A stretch of DNA of 59,891 nt, from NCBI GenBank assembly GCA_040219295.1, contig JAVJST010000004.1, positions 1 to 59,891 on the forward strand. The letters are read 5' to 3'. Below are positions 59,885 through 59,891 of this stretch, in pieces. The number at the start of each line of letters is the position of its first letter. Within the stretch, counting starts at the first letter, position 1. Under the pieces are notes generated by a model. That model ran no database searches and was not told the origin of the DNA. It saw only the letters and a program-made list of their open reading frames with translations. The stretch is from JAVJST01 sp040219295. Lineage in GTDB: Bacteria > Pseudomonadota > Alphaproteobacteria > Rhodospirillales > Casp-alpha2. Made by a program: the position numbers and the translations under genes.

Positions 59885-59891
59885 GAGATCC

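Overview
The window looks like mobile DNA from a GC-rich alphaproteobacterium. Reasons: codons that prefer G or C in the third position, an RP4-type relaxosome beside a VirB-type secretion system, a mer operon, and a heavy load of copper-oxidase assembly genes. The species cannot be named from sequence alone.

Layout. (1) 1-141: the tail of a possible gene, then an intrinsic terminator and a 15-base sequence that, on the minus strand, is the 3' end of initiator tRNA. I read this as the chromosomal flank of a tRNA-fMet integration site. (2) 142-19,788: conjugation genes all on the plus strand. traK-traL-traM are followed by a VirB2-VirB11 channel, the VirD4 coupling protein, an ArdC-primase fusion, TraJ and the TraI relaxase. 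Inserted among them are a reverse-strand exported protein and a 714-residue exported protein built of six two-cysteine modules. (3) 19,831-26,753: minus-strand genes for thiol-disulfide chemistry and cytochrome oxidase copper delivery (CcdA, Cox11, Sco, TlpA/CcmG-like thioredoxins, cytochrome c, small metal-binding proteins). (4) 27,061-29,308: 10-bp phased repeats, a large serine recombinase and a small HTH regulator. (5) 29,343-36,492: a MerR-HMA fusion, a DsbD/CcdA-like membrane protein and a P-type ATPase with a YPC site, then a classical merR / merT-merP-merF-merA region. (6) 36,687-44,180: a Met-rich repeat protein under an FNR-like box, LspA, an M23 peptidase, and two operons (CDF-DsbB-DsbA-Sco-PCuAC and Cox11-PCuAC) that share one MerR-type promoter design, with the likely regulator gene between them. 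(7) 44,296-46,123: SSB and a replication-type winged-helix protein. (8) 46,389-48,375: a 3' half of tRNA-fMet, a P4-type tyrosine integrase and a damaged GNAT toxin, all of lower GC. (9) 48,530-59,884: a minus-strand [NiFe]-hydrogenase accessory operon (TPR, two small membrane proteins, NifU/Rieske, NHL, HypF, HypC, SIS, HypD, HypE, HypA, HypB, Ni transporter). The hydrogenase structural genes are not in the window and probably lie beyond the right edge.

How it fits together. The left 46 kb reads as a conjugative element whose cargo handles mercury and other thiophilic metals and also carries spare parts for the copper centres of respiratory oxidases. Its ends match the 3' end of tRNA-fMet, and a second island carrying an integrase and the hydrogenase genes seems to have entered the same tRNA gene, giving a tandem array. 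The most novel-looking parts are the MerR-controlled set of oxidase copper-assembly genes, the MerR-HMA/CcdA/YPC-ATPase module, and the cysteine-module protein in the secretion operon.
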